From Gammaproteobacteria bacterium (lineage in GTDB: Bacteria; Pseudomonadota; Gammaproteobacteria; Steroidobacterales; JABDKV01): DNA of 64,000 nucleotides. How positions within the stretch are numbered: position 1 is the stretch's first letter; each line of letters starts with the position of its first letter. The DNA lies in contig JAOTXU010000003.1 in the NCBI GenBank assembly GCA_029862165.1, forward strand, positions 62,001 to 126,000, given 5' to 3'. Made by a program: the position numbers and the translations under genes. Shown here one piece after another: positions 28,377 through 36,728 of this stretch. The notes beneath the pieces were generated by a model, which searched no databases, was not told the DNA's origin, and saw only the letters and a program-made list of their open reading frames with translations.

Positions 28377-29771
28377 GTGAGCGAGACATTTTCTGAAAAA
28401 GAAACTTCTCTGCGCCAACAGGTCGAGCAGTCTGAGGGTGCCTTGCAGGATTTTGAGCAGCAACTGCAGGTCATCAACAACGAACTCGAGGAGCTGACGC
28501 GAGAGAGTCAACAATACGATCTTCTGTCGAAGGCGTGTCAATCCCTGGAGCAGTTAGACGCCCTCAATGCCACCCAGCTGTTCTGGGGTGACTCGGGCCA
28601 GTCCGTCGACCATCTTGGCAACGTTCGTCGCAAAGTTGATCATTTTTACGCACAGGTCGACCGGGTGGAAAGTCGCCGGCAAGCGGTCATTGACCACATT
28701 GGAAATCACAGCGATGACCTGGACGATCTGCACTACGATCTAGAGAGCGTCATCGCACAGGAGCAGCGGCGTAAGAACAATTGGGTTATCGAACGTGAAC
28801 CAGAAGACTGGCCATACCGCAGACAGATCATCATGCCCTGGACCAGGGGCTTCGAGGAGGACAAACGTTTTCGTCGGACGCTCGTCGGATCAATGGTGGC
28901 ATCACTCGCGCTTGCGGGGCTAATCGGCACGGTCGCTTTGCCGGTCGTGGAGCGCTCCGTGACCAATGAGCTACCAGAGCGCGTTGCCAAACTCGTTCGC
29001 GAGCAAAGGATTCCGCCCCCGATGCCCGAACCTGTCGAAGTGCCAATCGAGCCGCTAGAGGAGTTGCCGCCGCCCGAACCGGAATTTGTGCAAGAGCAGC
29101 CGCCAGAGCCAAGCGACGAGCCGGTGATTGCAGAAATCCAGCAACCTGAGACTAAGGCGGAAGTTAAATCGAAAGGAATCCTGGCGTTTCGCGATAGCTT
29201 CGCCAACCGCGCCAAGCTTGCACCGACTGCACAGCTCGGTTCCCAGGCGAGACTTTCAGCCGCGGGCGAGACTGCCATCGGGCGATCGCAGCGATCTATG
29301 GTTACGACGTCGGCGCCCGGCTCCAGTGGCGGGATCAATCTTGCCTCCATCAGCCGGGACGTTGGCGGTGGCGGTGGCGGCGGTCAGGGCATTGATGGCG
29401 TTCAGGTGTCCCGTGTTGCCAGTTCGATCGGTGGGGGCGACGGGCCCTCTCGGCCGCTCAGCGGTGGCGCATCGGCGGGGCGCACCGATGAAGAAATACA
29501 AATCGTTTTTGATCGCTACAAAGCGGCATTGTATCGTTTGTACAATCGTGAGTTGCGCAAAGATCCGACCTTACGAGGTCAGCTCGTACTGCGTTTGACG
29601 ATCGAACCAGACGGTAGCGTGTCGTTGTGTCAATTGCAGGCTTCTGATATGAACGCACCTGCGCTGGGACAACAGATTGTCGATCGCGTATTGAGTTTTG
29701 ATTTCGGTGCCAAACAAGACATCGTTGCAATGACAATTATCTATCCGATCGATTTCCTGCCCGCGGCCTGA
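28377..29771 (+). CDS. TonB-like AgmX/PglI C-terminal domain protein
   Basis: The protein has a long cytoplasmic coiled-coil-rich part (~1-170), one membrane helix (VGSMVASLALAGLIGTVALP), a Pro/Glu-rich periplasmic linker (PPPMPEPVEVPIEPLEELPP...), a Gly/Ser-rich stretch, and a C-terminal ~95-residue AgmX/PglI domain (LYNRELRKDPTLRGQLVLRL...). It resembles TonB and TolA, which carry energy from the inner-membrane channel to outer-membrane partners, and the GltG/GltJ proteins of gliding bacteria. The GTG at 28377, 10 bp after the preceding stop, is preferred; a TTG at 28329 would overlap the ExbD gene by 38 bp. It closes the nine-gene operon. Confidence 0.87.
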   Translation: MSETFSEKETSLRQQVEQSEGALQDFEQQLQVINNELEELTRESQQYDLLSKACQSLEQLDALNATQLFWGDSGQSVDHLGNVRRKVDHFYAQVDRVESRRQAVIDHIGNHSDDLDDLHYDLESVIAQEQRRKNNWVIEREPEDWPYRRQIIMPWTRGFEEDKRFRRTLVGSMVASLALAGLIGTVALPVVERSVTNELPERVAKLVREQRIPPPMPEPVEVPIEPLEELPPPEPEFVQEQPPEPSDEPVIAEIQQPETKAEVKSKGILAFRDSFANRAKLAPTAQLGSQARLSAAGETAIGRSQRSMVTTSAPGSSGGINLASISRDVGGGGGGGQGIDGVQVSRVASSIGGGDGPSRPLSGGASAGRTDEEIQIVFDRYKAALYRLYNRELRKDPTLRGQLVLRLTIEPDGSVSLCQLQASDMNAPALGQQIVDRVLSFDFGAKQDIVAMTIIYPIDFLPAA

Positions 29772-30134
29772 TCGGGCTCGATTTAACAAAATATAGAACA
29801 TGGTTTTGGGGCTGCGCGCCTCTCGTAATGCAGGCCTTTCCACCGCTCTCGTGATGACATAACAAAGGCGTTTAAGAGTTTGCTTCGCGCCGCAAACAAA
29901 CGTTTTGCAACGATTTTTCAAAGGATCGCTAACATGTGATCCAGTTCACCATTCCGCTGCTGGCATTGCGCCATAGTCTTACTTGGAACAAAGGCAAAGC
30001 CACCGAAAGGTGGTGACGCAAAATCACCGGCCTAAAGAGCAAAAGGTGCTTTATGGCAGCGGGATCGCTCGAAAATGATCAAGGATCGGGTGGGCCACAT
30101 CGGTGAGTTACGCCTCGCTTGAGTTGCGACTGAA
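29772..30134 (+). other. 363-bp leader and promoter region of the giant surface-protein operon
   Basis: The first ~210 bp, without a gene, follow the TonB-like gene and should carry the promoter of the downstream pair; no convincing -35/-10 pair was identified. The second half holds the cyclic-di-GMP-I riboswitch (29985-30070) and ~65 nt of leader that reaches the ATG. A strong ribosome-binding site is not visible in the leader. Confidence 0.6.
29985..30070 (+). promoter_or_regulatory. Cyclic-di-GMP-I (GEMM-I) riboswitch
   Basis: The leader contains the diagnostic order of GEMM-I elements: AAAGGCAAAGCC, a 5-bp stem CCACC/GGTGG capped by GAAA, then TGACGCAAAATCACCGGCCTA, a variable stem (AGAGC...GGTGCTTT) and TATGGCAGCGGG with the closing segment. 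These match the core seen in the well-studied Vibrio cholerae Vc2 aptamer (GGCAAACC, GACGCAAAGCC, CCGGCCUA, GUAGCGGGG). The family binds cyclic-di-GMP. It lies ~65 nt before the start of the 2197-aa surface protein gene, whose translation or transcription it should control together with the coupled outer-membrane gene. No classic terminator with a U-run follows, which favours translational control. Confidence 0.93.
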
Positions 30135-33100
30135 ATGGCCACATTCGACAACAAGATGCGAGCTTTGCTCGGTGAAAGCTCTAGTGCGAAACGAATCCTT
30201 ATTCTGCGATTCGCCCTCGCTCTGTTGACGCTGAGCGCCTTCCCGGCGCAGGCGGAGGATTGTTCCGAATACCCCGGGGGCCTGATCGACGGTTTTGCCG
30301 GCACCGTTGCTCCTTCCCAACTCCAGATAGACAGAAACTGCACGATAAGAAATTTTCCGGCGTCTAATCCGCTGCCGACTAACTTCAGCTTCTTAACACA
30401 ACCGGGCCAAACCGACGACAGATGGTTGGTTGTCTTCGACAACGTTGTGCACACCGGTCAAATGGCGTGTAACAGCGTTGCTGGTCACAAAATCTGGTTT
30501 ACTAACGGCTCGTCGACCACGATCCAGGAAGACTGTCAAAATCTTTTAATACCCGTAGAAAAAATCGATAAACAAAACCCTGCGGGTCAGAGCACCGCCA
30601 CAGTCGGTGTGCCCTTCACGTACAGCCTCACGATGCCGGTTCTGTTTGATCCAGCCACAGGCACCGTCATCAACGAGAGTGGATCACTCAACGACTTGCA
30701 TGGCGTCACGGTCGTGGACGATCTCAACGCGACGGGTGCTGATCTCAACTACGTGAGTCACATAGCCTACTGGCTGGACACCGGCGATCCGGTGCCACAT
30801 ACATTTTCCAACGTGGGCGGCGTGCTCACGTTCGATAACCTTCCCATCATCCCGGCCGGACGGCAGATTGTGGTTGAGCTGACGGTTGTGCTCGATAACA
30901 CGCCGACGAACACAATAGGGACGCAGTTCGTGAACACCGCCAAGTGGGAATTCGGGCGCCTCATCGATAACGTGTTCCATCAGCCCCTCCCGGGCGAATG
31001 GGGCATCACACTGCCCATGACCATCGCCGGGCCCGAGCTCGTGATGACCAAGACCGGTCCGGCGACTTTGAACCTGGGCGAGTCGGGAGACTTCGCTCTC
31101 GATATTCAGAACACGGGCCTCAGTGATGCCTGGAACGTAACAATCCTTGATATGTTTCCCAACGACGCCAGCGGGGGAATGTGCGACGCAACGCCCGGCG
31201 TGCAAAGCGCCCAGGTTTTCGCAGCAGATGGTGTAACGCCGGTTCCGGGCAAGCCCGCGCTGATTCAGGGTACTGACTACTCGCTTAGCTATAACGTCGC
31301 ACCGGTCTGCGAACTCACCCTGAGCATGCTTACGGCTGCGGGAGTCATCGGCCCGAGCGAGCGTTTGATTATTACCTACCAAACCCAACTCGACGCCGAC
31401 AGCCAGAACGGTGTTTCACTGACCAACGTCGCGGGAGCCATCGAATGGTTCAACGGCGACAGTAGCAATATCGACCGCCAGAGTTACGCGCGGACGTTGA
31501 CCAACGGCACGGTGGGCACGCTCGACCACGAAGACGCCCACACTGTCACGACCGCGCTGACCGGCAACTTTTTCGAGAAGAGCGTCGAGAATCTTAGTAC
31601 TGGAGTGAGCCCGGCCACGACGGCTGCCCCTGGCGACACCCTCCGGTATACCTTGCGGCTGCAAACGACCGATGCGCCGCTTAGCAACGTTTCCTTCTAC
31701 GACGATCTGGGCGCCCTCAACGCCCAGGCCGTTTTTGAGTCTGGCACGCTCACTATTGTTCCTGGCACTCTCCCGCCCGGCGCGAATACCAGCAGCACGA
31801 ATCCCAACGGCGGAACAAACGGAGCCGGAATACTCAACATCCGCGGCCTGGGCGTCGGAGTCAACAGCGAGATTCGGATTCAGTTCGATATCACGCTGGC
31901 GGCGGCGCTCATTGACGGTACTGTCGTGATTAACCAGGCCGAGTTGAGGCGTGGTATCAAACTTGCCGATAGCGACGACCCCAATATCAACGGTCAGGCC
32001 GACCCCGATGTGCCGGGTGACGAGGATCCCACACGGATAGTAATCGAAGCGGTGCCGCCTCCGGCCCTGGCAAAAGCAAACACGCAAGACACGGCAACAA
32101 TCGGGGAGCAGTTCAGTTATCAGATCACCGTGCCGTCCGTACCACACACCGCGCCGTTGTTTGATGTACAGATTGTCGACGACCTGGCCGCAGCTGCCGC
32201 GGATCTGCAGTTCGTCGATGTTACGAAAGTCTCGGGCTCCGGTTCGTGGACACCGGTCAACACTGGCACGTCCACGAATCTAGTCATCGAAGATCCTGTC
32301 AACGGCATTGATATTCCGGCCGGCGAGCAGGTTGTGGTCCAGATCACCGTGAGGCTGATGGATACGGCGACTAACGTAGCCGGCCTCACATTCACCAACA
32401 CAGCCGCGTATACCTATAACCAACTCGATAATAACGATGCGACTGAACTGTCGGGTCAGCCCCATACCACCGGGCCGATGACTATCGTCGAGCCGGAGCT
32501 GACTCTTGAGAAGAGCGGTCCGCTGACAATGCGTATCGGACAGCCCGATACGTTCACGCTTGATATTCACAACATCGGTACTGCGCCGGCCTTTGCCGCC
32601 ACGATCACCGACGTGTTGCCACACACAGCTGCAGGCGGCATGTGCGATGCAGCCCCCGTGTCGGTCACCGCGCAGTTGTTTCAGACCGATGGCGTGACGC
32701 CAGTTGCGCCGGCGCTTAGCGAAGGCGCCGATTTTGCCGTCACTTTCGACGGTGATCCTCTCTGTACATTTGTTCTCACGATGCTGACAACGACAGCTGC
32801 GATCGGTCCCGATCAGCGACTGATCGTTACGTATCAGGCATCGCTTGATCCCGACACCCAACGAGACGCCGCAGTAACCAATGTAGCGGGCGCAACCGAA
32901 TGGTTTAGCGTTGATGTATCGACGCCGAACGATCAGGCGCGCCAGTACGTGCACCCGCTGACCGACGGCACCGTCGGCGTGCTGGATCACGAGGACGCCC
33001 ACACCGTAGTCGAGTTTACGCCTCTGATTATTTTCGAGAAGACGGTAATCAACACGAACGGCCAGACGGTTGCAATGCCGGGAGACACACTGCACTACAC

Positions 33101-36100
33101 CCTGCGGGTTGAGAATGCGAGCGACACGACACTGGATAACTTTAGCGTCGTCGATGAACTGGATCATCTCAATGCTATCCAGGCGTTCCAGGCCGGCACA
33201 CTTAATCTGATCACGGTACCATCCGGCGCGGATACGGGCGGCACGAATCCAGCCGGTGGCGCTGCCGGCAGCGGCGTGCTCGACATTGGCAATCTGAGCC
33301 TCAGTGGTCTCGGCGACAGTCTGTTGATCGAGTTCGAAATCGAACTGGTAGCGGTCCTCGATAACGGCAGCTTTGTTTACAACCAGTCAGAGGTACAGGT
33401 TGCCGGTATACCGGTGGCGCTCAGCGACGACCCCAACATCAACGGCGTGGCGGACCCGAACGTTGCCGGTGACGAGAATCCCACGCAGATACAGATCCAG
33501 TCCGCGGCTGCTTTCCAGATTGAGAAGGTTTCCTCGTACATAAGCGGTGATCCGAACGTGTTGCTTGCAGGCGAAACCTTGCGTTACACGATTACCGTAC
33601 AGAACACTGGCACGGCGAATGCCGACGGCGTTGAACTCGTCGATCAGATACCCGCGAACACAACATATGTAGCGGGTAGCACTACTTTGAATGGGACCGC
33701 AGTCGCGGATTCGAGTTCTGGCGGTTCGCCGTTGACCGATGGCATTTTGATCAATGCGCCAGAAAACTCCACGCCTGGTGTTTTGAATGCGGGTGTAGCA
33801 AATAATGTCGCGGCGATCGTATTTGACGTTGTTGTTTCACCCGACGTTGCCGACGGCGCAGTGTTATCGAACCAGGCTTTCGTCAGCGCCGTCGACCACG
33901 GTATTGCTGATCAGCCGTCCGACGACCCGCGCACGCCGCTGGTTGACGACCCGACGCGCGACGTAGTCGGCAATTTCCCGCTGTTGTTCGCCACCAAAGC
34001 AGCCGCGCTCGAGGTCGACTCCGGTTCGCTCGACATCGTGGATCCGGGCGATGTTCTGCGTTACACGATCACGATTTACAATAACGGTCGGGCCACCGCG
34101 ACGGCTGTCGAACTGACTGACATGGTGCCGGCAGACACGACCTATGTCGCCGACTCGGTAACGCTGAACGGTTTGTCCATCGGGACCGATGGTGGCGTGT
34201 TCCCACTGATCGACGGCATTCCGATCAGTTCCGCCGACCTGACACCACCTTTGCCCGCAACGGGAGCAGGAGCTCTGACACCCGGCCGGTCAGCAGTCGT
34301 TCAGTTTGACCTGCAGGTTAATAATGCAGTGCCTACGGGAACCCTGATCACCAACCAGGCCGTCGTCTCCAACGACGAAACGCCGAACCTGCTGACCGAT
34401 GGCGACGGCAACCCGGCAACTGGGCCGGAGCCGACCGTGGTGGTTGTGGGCGATGCGCAACAACTGTCCATCATCAAGGAAGTATCGGTTGTCAACGGCG
34501 GTCCGGCATTGGCAGGCGCCACACTCGAATACGTCGTGACAGTCAGAAATATCGGCGCGGTGCCGGCGCACTTGGTCGTTATCACCGACGATCTCAACGT
34601 TCCTGTTCCGGCCCATCTGACTTACGTCGACCAGTCGGCGACGATGAATGGCCTGACCGACGGCGTCAGCGTCGCCGGCACGGTCATCACGGCAGATTAT
34701 TCCGCCAACAGTGGACCCTTGAATCCGGACGAGACCATCGTTGTGCGCTTCAGGGCGATCATCAATCCGAATCTTGTTGCAGGCACGACGTTAACCAACA
34801 CGGCACAGGTGGCATGGAACGACCCGGCGCAGTCGGCGATTGCAAGCGTCTCGATCGACGTGGGTGCGATGCCGGATGCCGGAAGACTAAACGGCAACGT
34901 TTGGCACGATGCGGACCACGACAACACGCTGGACGGCATAGAGCGCTCGCTCGAAGGCTGGACCGTCGAGCTTCTTCGCGATGACCAGACGATTCATTCG
35001 ACCCTGACCGACGTTGACGGTGACTACGTGATCGTTGGCGTGACGCCGAATGACATGACCGGTGAAAGCTACTCACTACGCTTTAGCGCCCTGGGTGCCG
35101 GTAGCAGAACAGCGCTGCTCGGTGAAACTGAGTCGGACTTCACCGACGGCCTGCAACGTATCGATGAAATTATTGTCCGCGAAGGCAGCAACCTGCTGGG
35201 GCTGAATATGCCGATCGATCCGAACGGTGTGATCTATGATTCAGTCGGGCGGTCACCGATCGCCGGTGCGACTCTTACGCTAATCGACGTGCGCAATGGC
35301 GCGCCTGTCCCGAGTAGGTGTTTCGACGATGCGAACCAGCAGGGTCAGATTACGATCGCAAACGGCTACTACAAGTTCGCAATAAACTTCTTAGATCTCG
35401 CATGTCCCAGCGGCATTAACTATCTGATCCAGGTGGAGGCGCCAGACAACCGCTATGTTAGCGGCGTATCCGAGTTGATACCGCCAACATCCGATCAGAC
35501 AACATTGCCGTTTGACGTGCCTGCGTGTCCGGGTTTGGCAAGCGATGCGGTTCTGGCCACGATCGATCACTGCGAGGCCCAGGTCTCGGAATTTGCACCA
35601 GCCCCGTCAGTGCCGGCGAGAAGCTCGGGTACGGATTACTACTTCTTCCAGAAGCTAGGCAACAGCCAGGGGGGAAGTCAACTGTTCAATAACCACATTC
35701 CGCTCGACCCACGGCTGGATGGCGCGGTGTCGGTCACCAAGACAACACCGAAGTTGAATGTCTCCCGCGGTCAAATGGTGCCGTACACAATCCGGTTCAA
35801 TAACTCGTTTGGTGTCGACCTGACCGATATCAGTATTGTCGACCGCTTCCCGGCCGGTTTTCGTTACGTCAAGGACTCGGCACAGTTAGAGGGCATACAA
35901 ACCGAGCCGGTAATCGTCGACCGTGAGCTGGTCTGGTCAAATTTGTCACTGGCCGCAGACGCTCAGCATACGATCAAACTTCTGCTCGCTGTCGGTGCCG
36001 GTGTCACCGAGGGCGAATTCGTTAACCGGGCGCAGGCTGTCAATTCGATTAGCGGCACTGTCATGTCTGAAGAAGCACAGGCAACCGTTCGTCTCGTGCC

Positions 36101-36728
36101 GGATCCGACCTTCGATTGCAGCGATGTGACCGGCAAGGTATTCGACGACAGCAACCGCAATGGCTACCAAGATGGCGACGAGGGCGGGCTTGCAGGTGTG
36201 CGGGTCGTTACTGCACGAGGACTGGCCGCGACGACGGACAAGCACGGCCGTTACCATTTTACCTGCGCGATAACGCCACACGAGGCCCGTGGCAGTAACT
36301 TTGTTCTGAAACTGGATGACCGCACACTGCCGACTGGCTTCCGCGTTTCAAACAGACCGGTACAAGTCCACAGAGCGACTCGCGGTAAGTCATTGCGTGT
36401 CAACTTCAGTGCTTCGATTCATCACGTCGTGGGACTCGATATCGCGGACGCCGTGTTCGAACCGGGCACAATCGAAATGCGGCCTCAGTGGCGGCCGAGA
36501 ATCAATCTGTTGCTCGAAGAGCTGCAAAAACGCCCGGCGGTCCTGCGGCTTTCCTATGTCGGGGATGTCGAGGCTGAGTCACTCGCCCAACGACGTGTGG
36601 ACGCGTTAAAAGATCAGATCGCCGTCGCCTGGGAGGAATTGAACTGCTGCTACGAACTGGTCATCGAACCTGAAATTTTCTGGCGCCTGGGAGCCCCGCC
36701 AGACAAGAATAAGGAAAAGACCAAGTGA
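30135..36728 (+). CDS. Giant DUF11/SdrD-type surface protein (2197 aa)
   Basis: A signal peptide (ILILRFALALLTLSAFPAQA) is followed by many DUF11 / conserved-repeat beta-sandwich domains (e.g. GDTLRYTLRLQ, GEQFSYQITVP, GETLRYTITVQNTG, GDVLRYTITIYNNG). Residues ~142-635 and ~645-1122 are a tandem duplication of ~487 residues. Two SdrD_B/Cna-B-like domains occur at ~1582 (NGNVWHDADHDNTLDGIE) and ~1998 (TGKVFDDSNRNGYQDGDE), with another DUF11 unit between. The last ~80 residues (VLRLSYVGDVEAESLAQRRV) resemble the helix-strand half of an OmpA-like domain. It is most likely an exported adhesin or fibre. Its stop overlaps the GTG of the next gene (GTGA), so the two products are probably partners. 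A cyclic-di-GMP riboswitch precedes it. Confidence 0.88.
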   Translation: MATFDNKMRALLGESSSAKRILILRFALALLTLSAFPAQAEDCSEYPGGLIDGFAGTVAPSQLQIDRNCTIRNFPASNPLPTNFSFLTQPGQTDDRWLVVFDNVVHTGQMACNSVAGHKIWFTNGSSTTIQEDCQNLLIPVEKIDKQNPAGQSTATVGVPFTYSLTMPVLFDPATGTVINESGSLNDLHGVTVVDDLNATGADLNYVSHIAYWLDTGDPVPHTFSNVGGVLTFDNLPIIPAGRQIVVELTVVLDNTPTNTIGTQFVNTAKWEFGRLIDNVFHQPLPGEWGITLPMTIAGPELVMTKTGPATLNLGESGDFALDIQNTGLSDAWNVTILDMFPNDASGGMCDATPGVQSAQVFAADGVTPVPGKPALIQGTDYSLSYNVAPVCELTLSMLTAAGVIGPSERLIITYQTQLDADSQNGVSLTNVAGAIEWFNGDSSNIDRQSYARTLTNGTVGTLDHEDAHTVTTALTGNFFEKSVENLSTGVSPATTAAPGDTLRYTLRLQTTDAPLSNVSFYDDLGALNAQAVFESGTLTIVPGTLPPGANTSSTNPNGGTNGAGILNIRGLGVGVNSEIRIQFDITLAAALIDGTVVINQAELRRGIKLADSDDPNINGQADPDVPGDEDPTRIVIEAVPPPALAKANTQDTATIGEQFSYQITVPSVPHTAPLFDVQIVDDLAAAAADLQFVDVTKVSGSGSWTPVNTGTSTNLVIEDPVNGIDIPAGEQVVVQITVRLMDTATNVAGLTFTNTAAYTYNQLDNNDATELSGQPHTTGPMTIVEPELTLEKSGPLTMRIGQPDTFTLDIHNIGTAPAFAATITDVLPHTAAGGMCDAAPVSVTAQLFQTDGVTPVAPALSEGADFAVTFDGDPLCTFVLTMLTTTAAIGPDQRLIVTYQASLDPDTQRDAAVTNVAGATEWFSVDVSTPNDQARQYVHPLTDGTVGVLDHEDAHTVVEFTPLIIFEKTVINTNGQTVAMPGDTLHYTLRVENASDTTLDNFSVVDELDHLNAIQAFQAGTLNLITVPSGADTGGTNPAGGAAGSGVLDIGNLSLSGLGDSLLIEFEIELVAVLDNGSFVYNQSEVQVAGIPVALSDDPNINGVADPNVAGDENPTQIQIQSAAAFQIEKVSSYISGDPNVLLAGETLRYTITVQNTGTANADGVELVDQIPANTTYVAGSTTLNGTAVADSSSGGSPLTDGILINAPENSTPGVLNAGVANNVAAIVFDVVVSPDVADGAVLSNQAFVSAVDHGIADQPSDDPRTPLVDDPTRDVVGNFPLLFATKAAALEVDSGSLDIVDPGDVLRYTITIYNNGRATATAVELTDMVPADTTYVADSVTLNGLSIGTDGGVFPLIDGIPISSADLTPPLPATGAGALTPGRSAVVQFDLQVNNAVPTGTLITNQAVVSNDETPNLLTDGDGNPATGPEPTVVVVGDAQQLSIIKEVSVVNGGPALAGATLEYVVTVRNIGAVPAHLVVITDDLNVPVPAHLTYVDQSATMNGLTDGVSVAGTVITADYSANSGPLNPDETIVVRFRAIINPNLVAGTTLTNTAQVAWNDPAQSAIASVSIDVGAMPDAGRLNGNVWHDADHDNTLDGIERSLEGWTVELLRDDQTIHSTLTDVDGDYVIVGVTPNDMTGESYSLRFSALGAGSRTALLGETESDFTDGLQRIDEIIVREGSNLLGLNMPIDPNGVIYDSVGRSPIAGATLTLIDVRNGAPVPSRCFDDANQQGQITIANGYYKFAINFLDLACPSGINYLIQVEAPDNRYVSGVSELIPPTSDQTTLPFDVPACPGLASDAVLATIDHCEAQVSEFAPAPSVPARSSGTDYYFFQKLGNSQGGSQLFNNHIPLDPRLDGAVSVTKTTPKLNVSRGQMVPYTIRFNNSFGVDLTDISIVDRFPAGFRYVKDSAQLEGIQTEPVIVDRELVWSNLSLAADAQHTIKLLLAVGAGVTEGEFVNRAQAVNSISGTVMSEEAQATVRLVPDPTFDCSDVTGKVFDDSNRNGYQDGDEGGLAGVRVVTARGLAATTDKHGRYHFTCAITPHEARGSNFVLKLDDRTLPTGFRVSNRPVQVHRATRGKSLRVNFSASIHHVVGLDIADAVFEPGTIEMRPQWRPRINLLLEELQKRPAVLRLSYVGDVEAESLAQRRVDALKDQIAVAWEELNCCYELVIEPEIFWRLGAPPDKNKEKTK

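Noticed and set aside
30684-33167. Antisense open frames of 234, 243 and 295 residues within the DUF11 gene
   Set aside because: They mirror the repeated structure of the real gene and have His/Arg/Cys-rich composition with no recognisable motif.
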